Shown: positions 35,249 to 44,992 of the stretch, piece by piece
How the letters are laid out: every line of letters starts with the position of its first letter
Numbering within the stretch: the first letter of the stretch is position 1
Source of the DNA: Agrobacterium tumefaciens
GTDB lineage: Bacteria; Pseudomonadota; Alphaproteobacteria; Rhizobiales; Rhizobiaceae
Assembly: GCF_009649785.1 (NCBI RefSeq)
Contig: NZ_WJOK01000013.1
Location: 95,584-159,583 of the forward strand
Direction: 5' to 3'
Length of the DNA: 64,000 bases
Program-made: the position numbers and the translations under genes
The notes under the pieces: model-generated
The model's database searches: none
Told to the model about the DNA's origin: nothing
What the model saw: the letters and a program-made list of their open reading frames with translations, nothing else

Positions 35249-36859
35249 ATGCGTATGAGACATTCGTCTAAAATCGGAAAATCAGTCGCAAAAATGTTCG
35301 CAGCGGCATTGCTGGCAAGCGTCGCAACGGGCTGTAGCTCGGATGCAACGCGGTTCAGCGGCCTCTTTTCCAGTGGACCGGATCGGATGACGACAGCGTC
35401 AATTCCAGCCCGCCAGGGCGGCGGTGCTTATGGGCAGGCCCCGGTCCCGCAAGGTGACATGAACGGTGGTTATGCCTCTGCGGCTCCCCAGGGCGGCTAC
35501 GCCAATCAGAACATGGCGGCCAACTCCTATCCGTCTTCCGGCGGTTACGGCGGTGGCGTTCAGCCTTCGACGGCCCGTTCGGCTTCGGCCTCTCCGGTGC
35601 AGCGCTCCGAGCTGTCGGCTCCGCCGGCGGTAGCAAGCCGCGACCCGTCGACCCGCAACGAAGCCATGGCCCAGCCTTTCCCGTCCGCACAACGACCAGC
35701 CGCTCCGTCTCTCGCAGCACCTGCACAGCAGGCTGCCGCTCCCGTCGCCGACAATCTCACCACCGCAACCGTCCGTTCCGACAAGAACGGCTGGCATACG
35801 GATGGCGCCTCTTCGGTAACGCTGCGTCCGGGTGAAAGCATCGCGACTATCTCCAACCGCTACGGCGTTCCCGAAAAGGAACTGCTGCGGGTCAACGGTC
35901 TGAAAACCGCGGCGTCCGCGCAGGCTGGCCAGTCGATCCTTATTCCGAAATTCGGTCAGGTCCGCAATGCCGCCAAGGCTGCGGCTGGTGACATTGCGCT
36001 CAACCGCAACGGCGACGAGCCGAACCCGCTGCGTGGTCCAGACCAGAAGGTAGCCGTGCTTCCCTCGCAGAGTGTTGCCCGCGACAAGGTTTCGGCTGAA
36101 AACGGCAAGCTCACACCTCCCGGTGGCAAGCCTATGCCGCCAGCCGGTGGTTACAAGGTTCAGCCGGGCGACAGCCTGGCAAAGATCGCCCGTGAAAACG
36201 GCGTTTCGGTTGCAGCCCTCAAGGCCGCGAACGGCATTTCCACCGAAAGCATCCGTGTCGGCCAGACACTCGCCATGCCGGGTGCTTCGACCGACGCCAT
36301 TAAGACAGCCTCCGTACCCGCAAAGGAAGCGGCCAAGGCAGTGGAAACCGCATCCGCCAAGCCGGAACCCTACAAGGCTCCTGCCGCAGCTGCGACCGTA
36401 CCGTCCGCTCCTGCCGCAACGGCAAGCGTCGGCGATATCGAGAAGAAGTCCGATATGGCCTCGCTCGCTCCGGAATCCACGGGCATCGGCAAATATCGCT
36501 GGCCGGTTCGTGGCGCCGTCATCAACAATTTCGGCGACAACGTCGAAGGTAGCCGCAACGATGGCATCAACATCTCCGTTCCGGAAGGCACGCCGATCAA
36601 GGCCGCCGAAAATGGTGTGGTCATCTATGCGGGCAATGGCCTTAAGCAGCTCGGCAACACGGTTCTTGTCCGCCACGACGACGGCAAGGTCACCGTTTAC
36701 GGCAACGCCGCCAATCTTGACGTGCAGCGCGGCCAGAAGGTTCAGCGCGGCCAGACCATCGCCACGTCAGGCATGACCGGCAGCGCCAAACGTCCTCAGG
36801 TTCACTTTGAAGTTCGCAAGGATGCGACGCCGGTGAACCCCTCCGGTTTCCTTGAATAG
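35249..36859 (+). CDS. DipM/NlpD-like lipoprotein: two LysM domains and a degenerate LytM domain
   Basis: A 536-residue lipoprotein (lipobox VATGC after a hydrophobic stretch near residues 15-29). A Gly/Gln/Tyr/Ala-rich linker precedes LysM 1 (about 190-236) and LysM 2 (about 300-343), and an M23/LytM domain ends the protein (411-536). The usual zinc ligands are altered: HxGxD reads N437-D-G-I-N441, the tyrosine-loop histidine is N486, and the final HxH is Q517-V-H519. It is therefore unlikely to cut peptidoglycan and more likely to activate amidases at the septum, as NlpD, EnvC and DipM do. ATG 35249 is my choice; starts at 35216 and 35174 are open. The 300-bp upstream gap has TTAACG-like motifs but no clear operator. 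Confidence 0.85.
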   Translation: MRMRHSSKIGKSVAKMFAAALLASVATGCSSDATRFSGLFSSGPDRMTTASIPARQGGGAYGQAPVPQGDMNGGYASAAPQGGYANQNMAANSYPSSGGYGGGVQPSTARSASASPVQRSELSAPPAVASRDPSTRNEAMAQPFPSAQRPAAPSLAAPAQQAAAPVADNLTTATVRSDKNGWHTDGASSVTLRPGESIATISNRYGVPEKELLRVNGLKTAASAQAGQSILIPKFGQVRNAAKAAAGDIALNRNGDEPNPLRGPDQKVAVLPSQSVARDKVSAENGKLTPPGGKPMPPAGGYKVQPGDSLAKIARENGVSVAALKAANGISTESIRVGQTLAMPGASTDAIKTASVPAKEAAKAVETASAKPEPYKAPAAAATVPSAPAATASVGDIEKKSDMASLAPESTGIGKYRWPVRGAVINNFGDNVEGSRNDGINISVPEGTPIKAAENGVVIYAGNGLKQLGNTVLVRHDDGKVTVYGNAANLDVQRGQKVQRGQTIATSGMTGSAKRPQVHFEVRKDATPVNPSGFLE

Positions 36860-36883
36860 GTATTGCGTCTCAAGGAATGATGA

Positions 36884-36908
36884 AGCCGGGCCGAACGCCC
36901 GGCTTTTT
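36884..36908 (+). terminator. Terminator of the DipM-like gene
   Basis: AGCCGGGC pairs with GCCCGGCT (36884-36904), followed by five T residues and a second T run at 36911. Confidence 0.9.
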
Positions 36909-36946
36909 CATTTTTGGGGGTAGGCCAAACGTCCTCACACATTCGA

Positions 36947-37022
36947 CGTCATCCTCGGGCTTGACCCGAGGATCCATGGTACGGTCGGTTTGCGGGCCCC
37001 CGGGTCAAGCCCGAGGATGACG
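36947..37022. repeat. Family B palindromic repeat, inverted pair
   Basis: A 22-bp arm (36947-36968) and its perfect reverse complement (37001-37022) flank 32 bp. Each arm itself contains the CCTCGGG/CCCGAGG hairpin. It lies between the convergent genes for the DipM-like protein and mobB. Confidence 0.9.
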
Positions 37023-37049
37023 GAGGAGAAGAGTTTGCCGAAACGGCAG

Positions 37050-37565
37050 TTACGCCCTCACCAACCCAACCGTCTTCTCGATGAAGTCCGCAATCGTGGC
37101 GGTATCGTCGAGATCGAAGACGGGAAGGGTGGTGTCGGTCACCGCGTGGTCGGCGGCAATTGCGATGATGTGCGGATCGCTTCCGGCAAGCGGTTCGGTC
37201 TTGGCAGCTTCCAGTCGGCGCGCCTCGATCTTCGGCACCGGCTCGTATTTGTAACCCTCGATCAGTACGAGATCGCAAGGGGCGAGGCGGGAGAGGATTT
37301 CCTCGAAAGACGGTTCGGCTTCGCCGCGCAATTCATGCATGATGGCAAAGCGGGTACCGGAGACGATGGTGACCTCGTGCGCGCCCGCCTGACGGTGACG
37401 CCAACTATCGGCGCCAACCTTGTCGATATCGAAATCATGATGGGCATGCTTGATGGTCGAGACCCGATAGCCGCGCGCCGTCAGCTCGGTGACGATGCGG
37501 ACCGCAAGGCCGGTCTTGCCCGAGTTTTTCCAGCCGGCAATACCGAAGACCTTTTGGCTCATCAT
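37050..37565 (-). CDS. mobB: Molybdopterin-guanine dinucleotide biosynthesis protein B
   Basis: A 171-residue GTP-binding P-loop protein that assists MobA in making the guanine-dinucleotide form of molybdenum cofactor. The Walker A motif [11 protein letters not shown] is at 11-21. The later [13 protein letters not shown] and [16 protein letters not shown] are family landmarks. Start ATG 37565 overlaps the mobA stop by 4 bp. It is the last gene of the EamA-MFS-mobA-mobB unit. Confidence 0.95.
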   Translation of the reverse strand: MMSQKVFGIAGWKNSGKTGLAVRIVTELTARGYRVSTIKHAHHDFDIDKVGADSWRHRQAGAHEVTIVSGTRFAIMHELRGEAEPSFEEILSRLAPCDLVLIEGYKYEPVPKIEARRLEAAKTEPLAGSDPHIIAIAADHAVTDTTLPVFDLDDTATIADFIEKTVGLVRA

Positions 37566-38188
37566 GGTTCCATGCTCTCCAGATAGCTTCGAGCGAGCGC
37601 CAGTTCATCCGGCGTGTTGATGTTGAAGAACGGATCGAGGCTGCCCTTGGCCGTTTCCAGCGGCGGGAAGGCGATACCGATCGTGACGTGTCGTGCAAGA
37701 TAGGCGCGGATGCGCCGGTTTGCATCGTTCTTCAGCCATTCCTCCAGATCGTCCGCGAGCGCCACGGGCCATAGCGCGAAAACCGGGTGCAACTGGCCGC
37801 TGGAGGCGGCGATGACGATTGCGTCTTCGGCCATGTGTTCGCAGAGGCGGTCGACGAGATCTTCGGGAAAGAACGGGCTGTCGGCGGGCACTGTCAGGAA
37901 GTGGCTTTTCCGGGCGCGATGGTTCTGGAAATGCCGCATGCCGGCGAGAACGCCAGCGAGCGGCCCGGCATGGCCGTTCACGGTGTCAGGCAGCAACGGC
38001 AGGCCAAAGCTTTCGGCCCAGCCATTCGCGGCATTGATGGCGACATCCGACACCTGTGGCGCGATGCGGCGCACGACATGGGAAAGCAGCGGTTCGTCGC
38101 CCAGCATCACGGTCGCCTTGTTGGTGCCCATCCGTCGCGACAGGCCGCCGGCAAGCACAAGACCGGGTATTTCAAATCGCGCCGTCAT
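37562..38188 (-). CDS. mobA: Molybdenum cofactor guanylyltransferase
   Basis: A 208-residue nucleotidyltransferase joining GMP from GTP to Mo-molybdopterin. The N-terminal [17 protein letters not shown] (9-25) is the nucleotide-binding signature; [12 protein letters not shown] carries the metal-binding aspartate, and [10 protein letters not shown] is the usual C-terminal motif. It overlaps both the MFS gene upstream and mobB downstream by 4 bp (ATGA), so translation is coupled. Confidence 0.96.
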   Translation of the reverse strand: MTARFEIPGLVLAGGLSRRMGTNKATVMLGDEPLLSHVVRRIAPQVSDVAINAANGWAESFGLPLLPDTVNGHAGPLAGVLAGMRHFQNHRARKSHFLTVPADSPFFPEDLVDRLCEHMAEDAIVIAASSGQLHPVFALWPVALADDLEEWLKNDANRRIRAYLARHVTIGIAFPPLETAKGSLDPFFNINTPDELALARSYLESMEP

Positions 38189-39384
38189 TGCCGCTTTTCC
38201 TGCAGCCTTACGATATAGGTGGTGAGGAGGGCGACAAGGCCGGTCGCCAGCATCACGAGAAGAAGCGGCCAGGTTCCGTCCTCTTTGGACAGAACCGAGG
38301 AGGCAAGCACGGAAAGTGCCGCACCGCCGCCGATGGTCATGGCGCCGCCAAGACCGGAGGCGGAGCCTGCCAGATGCGGCTGGACGCTGACCATGCCTGC
38401 ATTGGCACTTGGCAGGGTCACACCGTTTCCGACACCAATGAGCGCAAGCGGCACGAAAAACGCATAGGGGCTTTCCGCCCCGGTGAATATCAGCGCTATG
38501 GCTGCGACAATCCCGGCGATGGCGACGACATTGCCCGACAGCATCATGCGGGTGATGCCGATCTGGCTCGCATAACGGCCGGAGACGAAGTTGCCGAGCA
38601 TGTAGCCGCTGGCCATGAAGAAGAATTGCAGGCCGAGCATGGCCGGGGCAAGGCCATAAAGCACGCTGCCGACGAAGGGTGCGCCGCCGAGAAACGAAAA
38701 GAACATGCCCGACGAGAAGGTCGAGGTCAGCGCATATCCCCAGAAGAGTGGCGAGCGCAGAAGTTCCGGCCAGGCGTGGAACTGCTGCGAGAAGCTTGCC
38801 GATCTGTTGTGATTGGTTTCGCCGAGATCAAACCAGGCGAGCACCAGAATGCCGACCCCGAGCAGGGCAAGAAGCGCAAAGCTGGATTGCCAGCCGGAGA
38901 TATCGTTGAGCAGACCGCCGACCGTTGGGCCGACCATCGGCACCACCGACATGCCCATGGTCACATAGCCGATCATCGAAGCGGCTTGTTCCATCGGCAC
39001 CATGTCGCGCACGATGGCGCGCGCCAGCACGAAGCCGGAAACGACGGCCGCCTGCGCCACACGCCCGAACATGAAGACGGTGATATCTGGCGCCAGCATG
39101 CAGACGAGCGTGGCGACGATCATCATCGCGATGCTGGCAAGCATGACGGGTCGGCGTCCGAAGAGATCGGATAGCGGGCCGATGAGGAGTTGCAGGCAGG
39201 CGGTGGCGGCAAGATAGCCGGACACGGCAAATTGCATCACGGCGTAATCGGTCTCGAAATGGAGCGCCATCGCTGCAAGCGAGGGCAGGAACAGGTTCAT
39301 GCAAAGCGCCGCGACGCCGGCGATAACGACGAGCGTGATGATGTGGGGCGGGGTGGTGCGATCCAGAAAGCGGGCGTTTTTCAT
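38185..39384 (-). CDS. Bcr/CflA-type multidrug efflux MFS transporter
   Basis: A 399-residue, 12-span major facilitator of the Bcr/CflA drug:proton antiporter group. [17 protein letters not shown] (about 68-84) is the motif A loop between spans 2 and 3, and [21 protein letters not shown] follows. The ribosome site GCGGGAG lies in the end of the EamA gene, whose stop is one base upstream of this ATG. The pairing with mobA by a 4-bp overlap is unusual, as no functional link is obvious. The substrate cannot be told from sequence. Confidence 0.9.
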   Translation of the reverse strand: MKNARFLDRTTPPHIITLVVIAGVAALCMNLFLPSLAAMALHFETDYAVMQFAVSGYLAATACLQLLIGPLSDLFGRRPVMLASIAMMIVATLVCMLAPDITVFMFGRVAQAAVVSGFVLARAIVRDMVPMEQAASMIGYVTMGMSVVPMVGPTVGGLLNDISGWQSSFALLALLGVGILVLAWFDLGETNHNRSASFSQQFHAWPELLRSPLFWGYALTSTFSSGMFFSFLGGAPFVGSVLYGLAPAMLGLQFFFMASGYMLGNFVSGRYASQIGITRMMLSGNVVAIAGIVAAIALIFTGAESPYAFFVPLALIGVGNGVTLPSANAGMVSVQPHLAGSASGLGGAMTIGGGAALSVLASSVLSKEDGTWPLLLVMLATGLVALLTTYIVRLQEKRQ

Positions 39385-39385
39385 G

Positions 39386-40354
39386 TCATTCTCCCGCTTT
39401 TTCCGTAACGGCAGCTTTCGTTACGGACGCTGGCCGCACGGTGGTCGCGGCAGTGGGCGTGGCGGCGGAGCGCTTGGCCATCTGCGAGCGCTTGCGCAGG
39501 CTTTCACGGTAGAAGGTGTAGAGGCCCGAGCCGATGACGATCACGGCGCCGACGATCGTGAAGCTGTCGATCTTTTCATTGAAGAAGAACACGCCGATCA
39601 TGAAACCCCAGAGCAGGCTGGTGTAACGGAATGGCGCGACGAAGGAGATTTCGCCGGTTCGCATTGCCAGAATAATTGCCTGGTAACCGACCAGCACCAG
39701 AACGGCAGAACCGGCCAGATGCGACAGGATCATGAAGTTCATGGGCTGCCAGCCGCCGAAGGGCTGGATCAGCAGGCCACCCACCGCCATGTTGACGGAG
39801 GCGGTAACGAAGGTGATGGCAAGCGAGGGGACATCCGCATACATCTTGCGGGTCAGAAGATCACGCGCGGCGGTGACCGCCAGCGAGGCGACGACCAGCA
39901 GCGCGCCTGAGGTAAAGCCTTCCGGGCCGGGCCGGATGATGACGAGCACCCCAATGAAGCCGACGATGATCGCCGCCCAGCGCCGCCAGCCGACGGGCTC
40001 GCGCAGGAACAGTGCCGCACCCAGCGTGACGATCAGCGGCAGGGACTGCAATATGGCCGAGGCGTTGGAAAATTCTATGAGTCCAAGCGCCGTCAGATAG
40101 AGAACGGCGGCTGTCACTTCGCAGAGACAGCGCAGGATGATGATGGGGCGCATCAGGGTTTTCAGCGGCCGGAGCGCGCCGAAGTGCCGGGCGGCAATAT
40201 AGATCAGCACCACCGTCATGATGCCGCGCACGAACATGATCTGGCCGGTATTGATGTAGGGGGTGACGGATTTCGTCAGGGCGTCGTTGGCCGTAAAGCT
40301 TGCCATGGCGAGCGCCATCAGAAGGGCGCCGCGCGTATTGTCCGTCAATGCCAT
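39386..40354 (-). CDS. EamA-family (DMT) transporter
   Basis: A 322-residue, 10-span drug/metabolite transporter with two EamA repeats (about 8-135 and 150-285). The C-terminal 35 residues are a polar Ala/Thr/Lys tail. I chose ATG 40354 (MALTDNTRGALL), 8 codons inside the longest frame, with GGGA upstream. First gene of a four-gene unit with the MFS gene, mobA and mobB. Family members export amino acids, purines or S-adenosylmethionine; the substrate here is unknown. Confidence 0.9.
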   Translation of the reverse strand: MALTDNTRGALLMALAMASFTANDALTKSVTPYINTGQIMFVRGIMTVVLIYIAARHFGALRPLKTLMRPIIILRCLCEVTAAVLYLTALGLIEFSNASAILQSLPLIVTLGAALFLREPVGWRRWAAIIVGFIGVLVIIRPGPEGFTSGALLVVASLAVTAARDLLTRKMYADVPSLAITFVTASVNMAVGGLLIQPFGGWQPMNFMILSHLAGSAVLVLVGYQAIILAMRTGEISFVAPFRYTSLLWGFMIGVFFFNEKIDSFTIVGAVIVIGSGLYTFYRESLRKRSQMAKRSAATPTAATTVRPASVTKAAVTEKAGE

Positions 40355-40507
40355 TTCATACTGTCCCAGACCATGCACAGCCTAACCCCAAATTCCTCTC
40401 AGGGGTCGCCCGCCGGGCGGGACCGCGCATTCCTCCATGCCAAGAGACCTGACACGGCCAAGCCGGCATTTCAACCGCTTAAATGGGTGGGTGGACGAGA
40501 AACAGGT

Positions 40508-41557
40508 TCAGCCGCCGGTCACACTCATATGGCGGGCGACAGCGGGGCGCTTGTGGGTGCGGTCAATGATGAAATCATGCCCTTTCGGCTTGCGCAAAAT
40601 GGCCTCGTCTATGGCGCCCGAGAGATAGGCGTCGCTGTCGGAAGCGCGCAGCGCCGTGCGAAGGTCGGCGGCATCGTCCTGCCCGAGACACATATAGAGC
40701 GTGCCGGTGCAGGTGAGGCGGACGCGGTTGCAGCTTTCGCAGAAATTATGGGTCATGGGTGTGATGAAACCGAGCCTGCCGCCGGTTTCCTTCACCGTCA
40801 CGTAGCGGGCAGGGCCGCCGGTCTGGTAGTCGTTGTCAACAAGCGTGAAGCTTTGTTCCAGATCGGCGCGCAGCCTGGAAAGCGGCAGGTAGCGATCGGT
40901 ACGATCTTCCTCGATCTCGCCCATCGGCATGGTCTCGATGACAGTCAGGTCCATACCGCGACCATGGGCGAAACGCATCAGCTCGGGAATTTCAGTCTCG
41001 TTGAAGTCCTTCAGCGCGACAGCATTGAGCTTGATCTTGATGCCGGCGGCCTGCGCGGCATCCAGCCCTTCCATCACACGGTCGATATCGCCCCAGCGGG
41101 TGATCTCGCGGAATTTCTTCGGGTCCAGCGTATCGAGCGAGACGTTGATGCGCCGCACGCCGCAATCGGCGAGTTCAGCGGCGAATTTCGCAAGCTGCGA
41201 ACCGTTGGTGGTCAGCGTCAGCTCATCCAGCGCGCCGGTGCCAATATGGCGGCCGAGGTTCCTCACCAGCATCATGATGTTCTTGCGCACCAGCGGCTCG
41301 CCGCCGGTCAGCCTCAGCTTGCGCACGCCCCTTTGAATGAAGACGGAACAGAGCCGGTCGAGTTCCTCCAGCGTCAGAAGGTCCTTCTTCGGCAGGAAGG
41401 TCATGTGTTCGGACATGCAGTAGGTACAGCGGAAATCGCAGCGGTCTGTCACGGAAACGCGCAGATAGGTTATGGACCGGCCGAAAGGGTCCACCATCGG
41501 TGCTTTGTTTTCCGTCAGGGACTGCGCTCTTTCGAGCGATCCGGGGAAACTGTTCAC
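40508..41557 (-). CDS. moaA: GTP 3',8-cyclase MoaA
   Basis: A 349-residue radical-SAM enzyme that, with MoaC, converts GTP to cyclic pyranopterin monophosphate, the first step of molybdenum-cofactor synthesis. The radical-SAM cluster cysteines are C40, C44 and C47 ([11 protein letters not shown]). The second cluster cysteines are C273, C276 and C290. I chose GTG 41557, with AGGA 7 nt upstream, since the rhizobial protein begins there; the frame runs 30 codons further upstream. Divergent from the DUF971 gene. Confidence 0.95.
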   Translation of the reverse strand: MNSFPGSLERAQSLTENKAPMVDPFGRSITYLRVSVTDRCDFRCTYCMSEHMTFLPKKDLLTLEELDRLCSVFIQRGVRKLRLTGGEPLVRKNIMMLVRNLGRHIGTGALDELTLTTNGSQLAKFAAELADCGVRRINVSLDTLDPKKFREITRWGDIDRVMEGLDAAQAAGIKIKLNAVALKDFNETEIPELMRFAHGRGMDLTVIETMPMGEIEEDRTDRYLPLSRLRADLEQSFTLVDNDYQTGGPARYVTVKETGGRLGFITPMTHNFCESCNRVRLTCTGTLYMCLGQDDAADLRTALRASDSDAYLSGAIDEAILRKPKGHDFIIDRTHKRPAVARHMSVTGG

Positions 41558-41690
41558 GTCTCCGTCCTCACTGCGCGATGCGCCGGGCACAAGATTGCCG
41601 GGCATGTGCTTTACAGGTGATGTAGTGACTTGCCTATCGCGAGGCAAGTCCGTAATTCTGACGCATAAGACGAGCTTGCGGAAGTGAAAA

Positions 41691-42059
41691 ATGAGTGATG
41701 CCTGGCCGACTGAACTGCTTGTGTCGAAAGACCGGCGGCAACTGACCGTTTCCTTCGATGATGGAAGCGTCTATCGGCTTGGTGCCGAGATGCTGCGCGT
41801 GCTTTCACCCTCCGCGGAAGTGCAGGGCCACGGGCCGGGCCAGAAGGTCACTGTTCCCGGCAAGCGCAACGTGACGATCCGCTCCATGATGGCGACGGGC
41901 AATTATGCCGTGCGCATCGTCTTCGACGACGGCCATGACAGCGGCATCTTCACCTGGAGATATCTGAAGGAACTGGGAGAGACCGGCGACGCATCGTTTG
42001 CCGATTATGAGCGACAGCTCGCCGAAAAGGGCTTGAGCAGGGAACCGCTGTCCCGGTAG
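41691..42059 (+). CDS. DUF971 domain protein
   Basis: A 122-residue protein of the DUF971 family (related to the N-terminal domain of gamma-butyrobetaine hydroxylase). [25 protein letters not shown] and [21 protein letters not shown] are the family core. Many members are encoded near Fe-S or MoCo genes such as mrp and moaA, and a role there has been suggested. The aspartate/histidine residues near the C-terminus could bind metal. ATG 41691 follows GCGGAAGTGAAAA. Divergent from moaA by about 130 bp. Confidence 0.85.
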   Translation: MSDAWPTELLVSKDRRQLTVSFDDGSVYRLGAEMLRVLSPSAEVQGHGPGQKVTVPGKRNVTIRSMMATGNYAVRIVFDDGHDSGIFTWRYLKELGETGDASFADYERQLAEKGLSREPLSR

Positions 42060-42088
42060 GCGGGCGCAAGGCCTGCGGACACTCCCCA

Positions 42089-42121
42089 CCCTCATTCCTG
42101 TGACAAGCACGGGAATGAGGG
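42089..42121. repeat. Family A palindromic repeat, solo copy
   Basis: A 33-bp hairpin, CCCTCATTCCTG ... GGGAATGAGGG, with a single mismatch between arms. It lies between the DUF971 gene and the antiporter gene. The rest of 42122-42281 holds only a GAGGG/CCCTC mini-palindrome near 42241. Confidence 0.9.
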
Positions 42122-42281
42122 GAGAAGGGCAGCGGCATCTGAAGCCCGCAAGCCTTATGGACAAATAACCCGTTGAATCTGCGCATCGTCCTTCTGTAAA
42201 ATCATTTTCGATTTTCATACTGATGCGCTAGGAAGTGACGGAGGGAACACCCTCGTTCTATCAATTTAAACGGGGTGATGT

Positions 42282-44093
42282 GTGGCGGTCGAAGCGAACG
42301 GGAATGATCTGGCCCAGGTGGTCGTGCTTTTGGCGGCGGGCGTGGTGGCCGCGCCGATTTTCAAGCGCATAGGCCTCGGTTCGGTGCTGGGTTATCTGGC
42401 CGCCGGTCTGGTGATCGGGCCATATGGCTTCGGCTTCTTCTCCGATTCGCAGGCGATCCTTCATATCGCCGAACTCGGCGTGGTGATGTTCCTGTTCATC
42501 ATCGGCCTTGAAATGCAGCCGTCACGGCTGTGGTCCATGCGGCAGGATATTTTCGGGCTTGGCGCGCTGCAGGTGCTGGTCTGTATGGCGGGTCTGACGA
42601 TGGTTGGCGTCAGTCTCGGCTTTCCGCTCATCATGTCATTTGTCGCCGGTACCGGCTTCGTGCTGACTTCCACGGCAATCGTCATGCAGATGCTGCAGGA
42701 ACGCAACAGCATGTCCAGCCTCAAGGGCCAGCGCATCATCGCCATCCTGCTGTTTGAGGATCTCGCCATCGTGCCGCTTCTGGCGCTCGTTGCCTTCCTC
42801 GGTGCTGGTGGCGAGCACGTCACACCGTCGGAGCGCTGGATTTCCGTCGGCATCGCGCTTGCCGCCGTCGGCGCGCTCATTCTGGCCGGGCGTTATCTTC
42901 TCAACCCGTTCTTCCGCCTGCTGGCGGCGTCCGGTGCGCGCGAGGTAATGACGGCCGCGGCCCTGCTCGTGGTGCTCGGTTCGGCGCTGTTGATGCAGGT
43001 CAGTGGTCTTTCCATGGCGATGGGCGCGTTTCTGGCTGGTGTGCTGCTGTCCGAATCGTCGTTCCGCCATCAGCTGGAAGCGGATATCGAGCCGTTTCGC
43101 GGCATTCTGCTCGGCCTGTTCTTTCTCGGCGTCGGCATGGCGATCGATCTTGCCGTCATTGCGTCGAACTGGCAGCTCGTGGTCGTCAGCGTCGCAGGTT
43201 ACATGCTGCTCAAGGCATTCCTGATCTACGGCGTGGCGCGGGCGCTCGGCACTACCAGGCGCGAAAGCCTGGAGCGGGCTGTGTTGATGGCGCAGGGTGG
43301 CGAATTTGCCTTCGTGCTCTATTCCGCCGCTGTCAGCGCCGGCATCCTCGACCGCGAAGCCAACGCCATCCTGACGGCGACCATCATCATCTCGATGGTG
43401 CTGACGCCGCTGATGGTCATTCTGCACGACCGGCTGGTGCCGGCGGCCGTTCCCAAGACCGATGATCTCGATGTGCCGGAAAATGTCGAGGGCAGCATTC
43501 TGCTGATCGGTTTCGGGCGTTTCGGCCAGATTGTCAGCCAGCCGCTTCTCGCGCGTGGCTACACGCTGTCGCTGATCGACAAGGATGCCGACTTTGTGCG
43601 CGATGCTGCGGAATTCGGTTTCAAGGTCTATTATGGCGATGGCTCACGCGCGGAAATCCTGCATGCCGCCGGGGCAAGCACCGCGCGTGCGGTGCTGATC
43701 TGCGTCGATGACAAGGAAGCCGCTGTGCGGATCGCGGAGATCGTCAAGCATGAGTTTCCGCTGGTTCCCGTTCTTGCCCGTGCCTATGACCGTGGCCACG
43801 CAATCGATCTTGTGAAGGCTGGCGTGGATTACCAGATCCGCGAGACTCTGGAATCGGCGATGAATTTCAGCGAGGAAGTGCTTGGCGCCATGGGTGAGGA
43901 GCGTGAAGATGCTGCCCGCTTGGTGGAGGAGTTCCGCGACCGCGACGAGGAACGTTTCGCGATGGAAGTCGTCGGCGGTATTTATGCGGGCCGGTCGCTG
44001 ATCCGCGGCAATTCCCAGCCGGCGGACCTCGTTGCTGCACGCACCGCGCGCGAGCGGGCGGAGCGGGAAAAAGCGGAAGCGGCAGAGGAATAA
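42282..44093 (+). CDS. CPA2 cation:proton antiporter with RCK_N domain (KefB/KefC-like)
   Basis: A 603-residue protein: about 12 membrane spans of the Na/H-exchanger type (1-390) and then a cytoplasmic TrkA-N/RCK domain (about 405-535) with the nucleotide-binding GFGRFG. A charged C-terminal tail follows. E. coli relatives are glutathione-gated potassium efflux systems that acidify the cell against electrophiles; whether this one is so gated is unknown. The start is GTG 42282 (MAVEANGNDLAQ); the nearby ATG at 42276 is out of frame. No KefF/KefG ancillary gene lies next to it. Confidence 0.9.
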   Translation: MAVEANGNDLAQVVVLLAAGVVAAPIFKRIGLGSVLGYLAAGLVIGPYGFGFFSDSQAILHIAELGVVMFLFIIGLEMQPSRLWSMRQDIFGLGALQVLVCMAGLTMVGVSLGFPLIMSFVAGTGFVLTSTAIVMQMLQERNSMSSLKGQRIIAILLFEDLAIVPLLALVAFLGAGGEHVTPSERWISVGIALAAVGALILAGRYLLNPFFRLLAASGAREVMTAAALLVVLGSALLMQVSGLSMAMGAFLAGVLLSESSFRHQLEADIEPFRGILLGLFFLGVGMAIDLAVIASNWQLVVVSVAGYMLLKAFLIYGVARALGTTRRESLERAVLMAQGGEFAFVLYSAAVSAGILDREANAILTATIIISMVLTPLMVILHDRLVPAAVPKTDDLDVPENVEGSILLIGFGRFGQIVSQPLLARGYTLSLIDKDADFVRDAAEFGFKVYYGDGSRAEILHAAGASTARAVLICVDDKEAAVRIAEIVKHEFPLVPVLARAYDRGHAIDLVKAGVDYQIRETLESAMNFSEEVLGAMGEEREDAARLVEEFRDRDEERFAMEVVGGIYAGRSLIRGNSQPADLVAARTARERAEREKAEAAEE

Positions 44094-44145
44094 CGCGCCC
44101 TGATTTATGGGTGGGGCAGATTGATTGCAGGAGTTGGAGCGCACA

Positions 44146-44754
44146 ATGACGGTCATTCGCACGGTTGAGGAATTGAAGGCCATCTACGATGGCACAAGCG
44201 AGGCATCTATCGCGAAGGTGACAGCCACGCTGACCGCCGAATACCGGCAGATGATCGAGGCTTCGCCATTTCTGGCGCTGGCGACTGTCGGGCCGGAAGG
44301 CATGGACTGTTCGCCGCGCGGCGACAAGGGCGGTGTGGTAAGGGTGGCCGACGACAGGACGGTGCTTTTGCCCGACTGGCGCGGCAACAACCGCGTCGAT
44401 TCGCTCTTGAACATCGTCCGCGATCCACGCGTGGCGCTGATGTTCCTGATCCCGGGCTCGAATACAACGATGCGCATCAACGGCCGCGCTGTCGTTTCGG
44501 TCGCACCCAATTTGCTGCAGAGCTTCGAGATGGACGGTAAACACCCGCGCACCGTCATTGTGGTCGAAATCGACGAGGTCTATTTCCAGTGCGCGAGGGC
44601 CTTGATGCGTTCGGAACTGTGGAACCCCGATAACTTCGTGGAACCCGCGTCACTGCCCACACCCGGCAGCCTGCTCAAAGCCGCCAAGGCGGAGTTCGAT
44701 CAGGAGACTTATGACCGCGAATGGGCGGTGCGGGCGGCGAAGACCATGTGGTGA
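44146..44754 (+). CDS. FMN-binding pyridoxamine 5'-phosphate oxidase-family protein
   Basis: A 202-residue split-barrel flavoprotein. FLALATVGPEGMDCSPRGDKGG and LLPDWRGNNRVDSLLNIV mark the MSMEG_1061/DR_2398-like subgroup of PPOX-class proteins, which bind FMN or F420; substrates are unknown. I chose ATG 44146 with GGAG 6 nt upstream. A C-terminal helical extension of about 40 residues is usual for the subgroup. It may share a transcript with the antiporter 52 bp upstream. Confidence 0.85.
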   Translation: MTVIRTVEELKAIYDGTSEASIAKVTATLTAEYRQMIEASPFLALATVGPEGMDCSPRGDKGGVVRVADDRTVLLPDWRGNNRVDSLLNIVRDPRVALMFLIPGSNTTMRINGRAVVSVAPNLLQSFEMDGKHPRTVIVVEIDEVYFQCARALMRSELWNPDNFVEPASLPTPGSLLKAAKAEFDQETYDREWAVRAAKTMW

Positions 44755-44823
44755 GGGGTGGCGGTGCGGCTTTCGTCCTGACGAGACCAGCACATTCGCC
44801 CGTGAGCCATTGGCTTCTCTCCG

Positions 44824-44943
44824 CCCTCATTCCTGTGCTTGTCACAGGAATCTAGCCGACGCGCGTCGGCGCGGCGAGAGAGGCTCTTTTCAGCCCAAGG
44901 ACTTGGTCTGGCTAGATTCCTGTGACAAGCACAGGAATGAGGG
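44824..44943. repeat. Family A repeat, long inverted pair
   Basis: A 34-bp arm (44824-44857) and its perfect reverse complement (44910-44943) flank a 52-bp centre. Each arm is itself a family A hairpin (CATTCCTGTG with CACAGGAAT). The centre contains the palindrome GACGCGCGTC. It lies between the convergent PPOX and dgcB genes. Confidence 0.95.
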
Positions 44944-44992
44944 AAGAGGAGAGCGTCCGTTAACTGCGCCCCCGATAAGGACGCACGACGCC

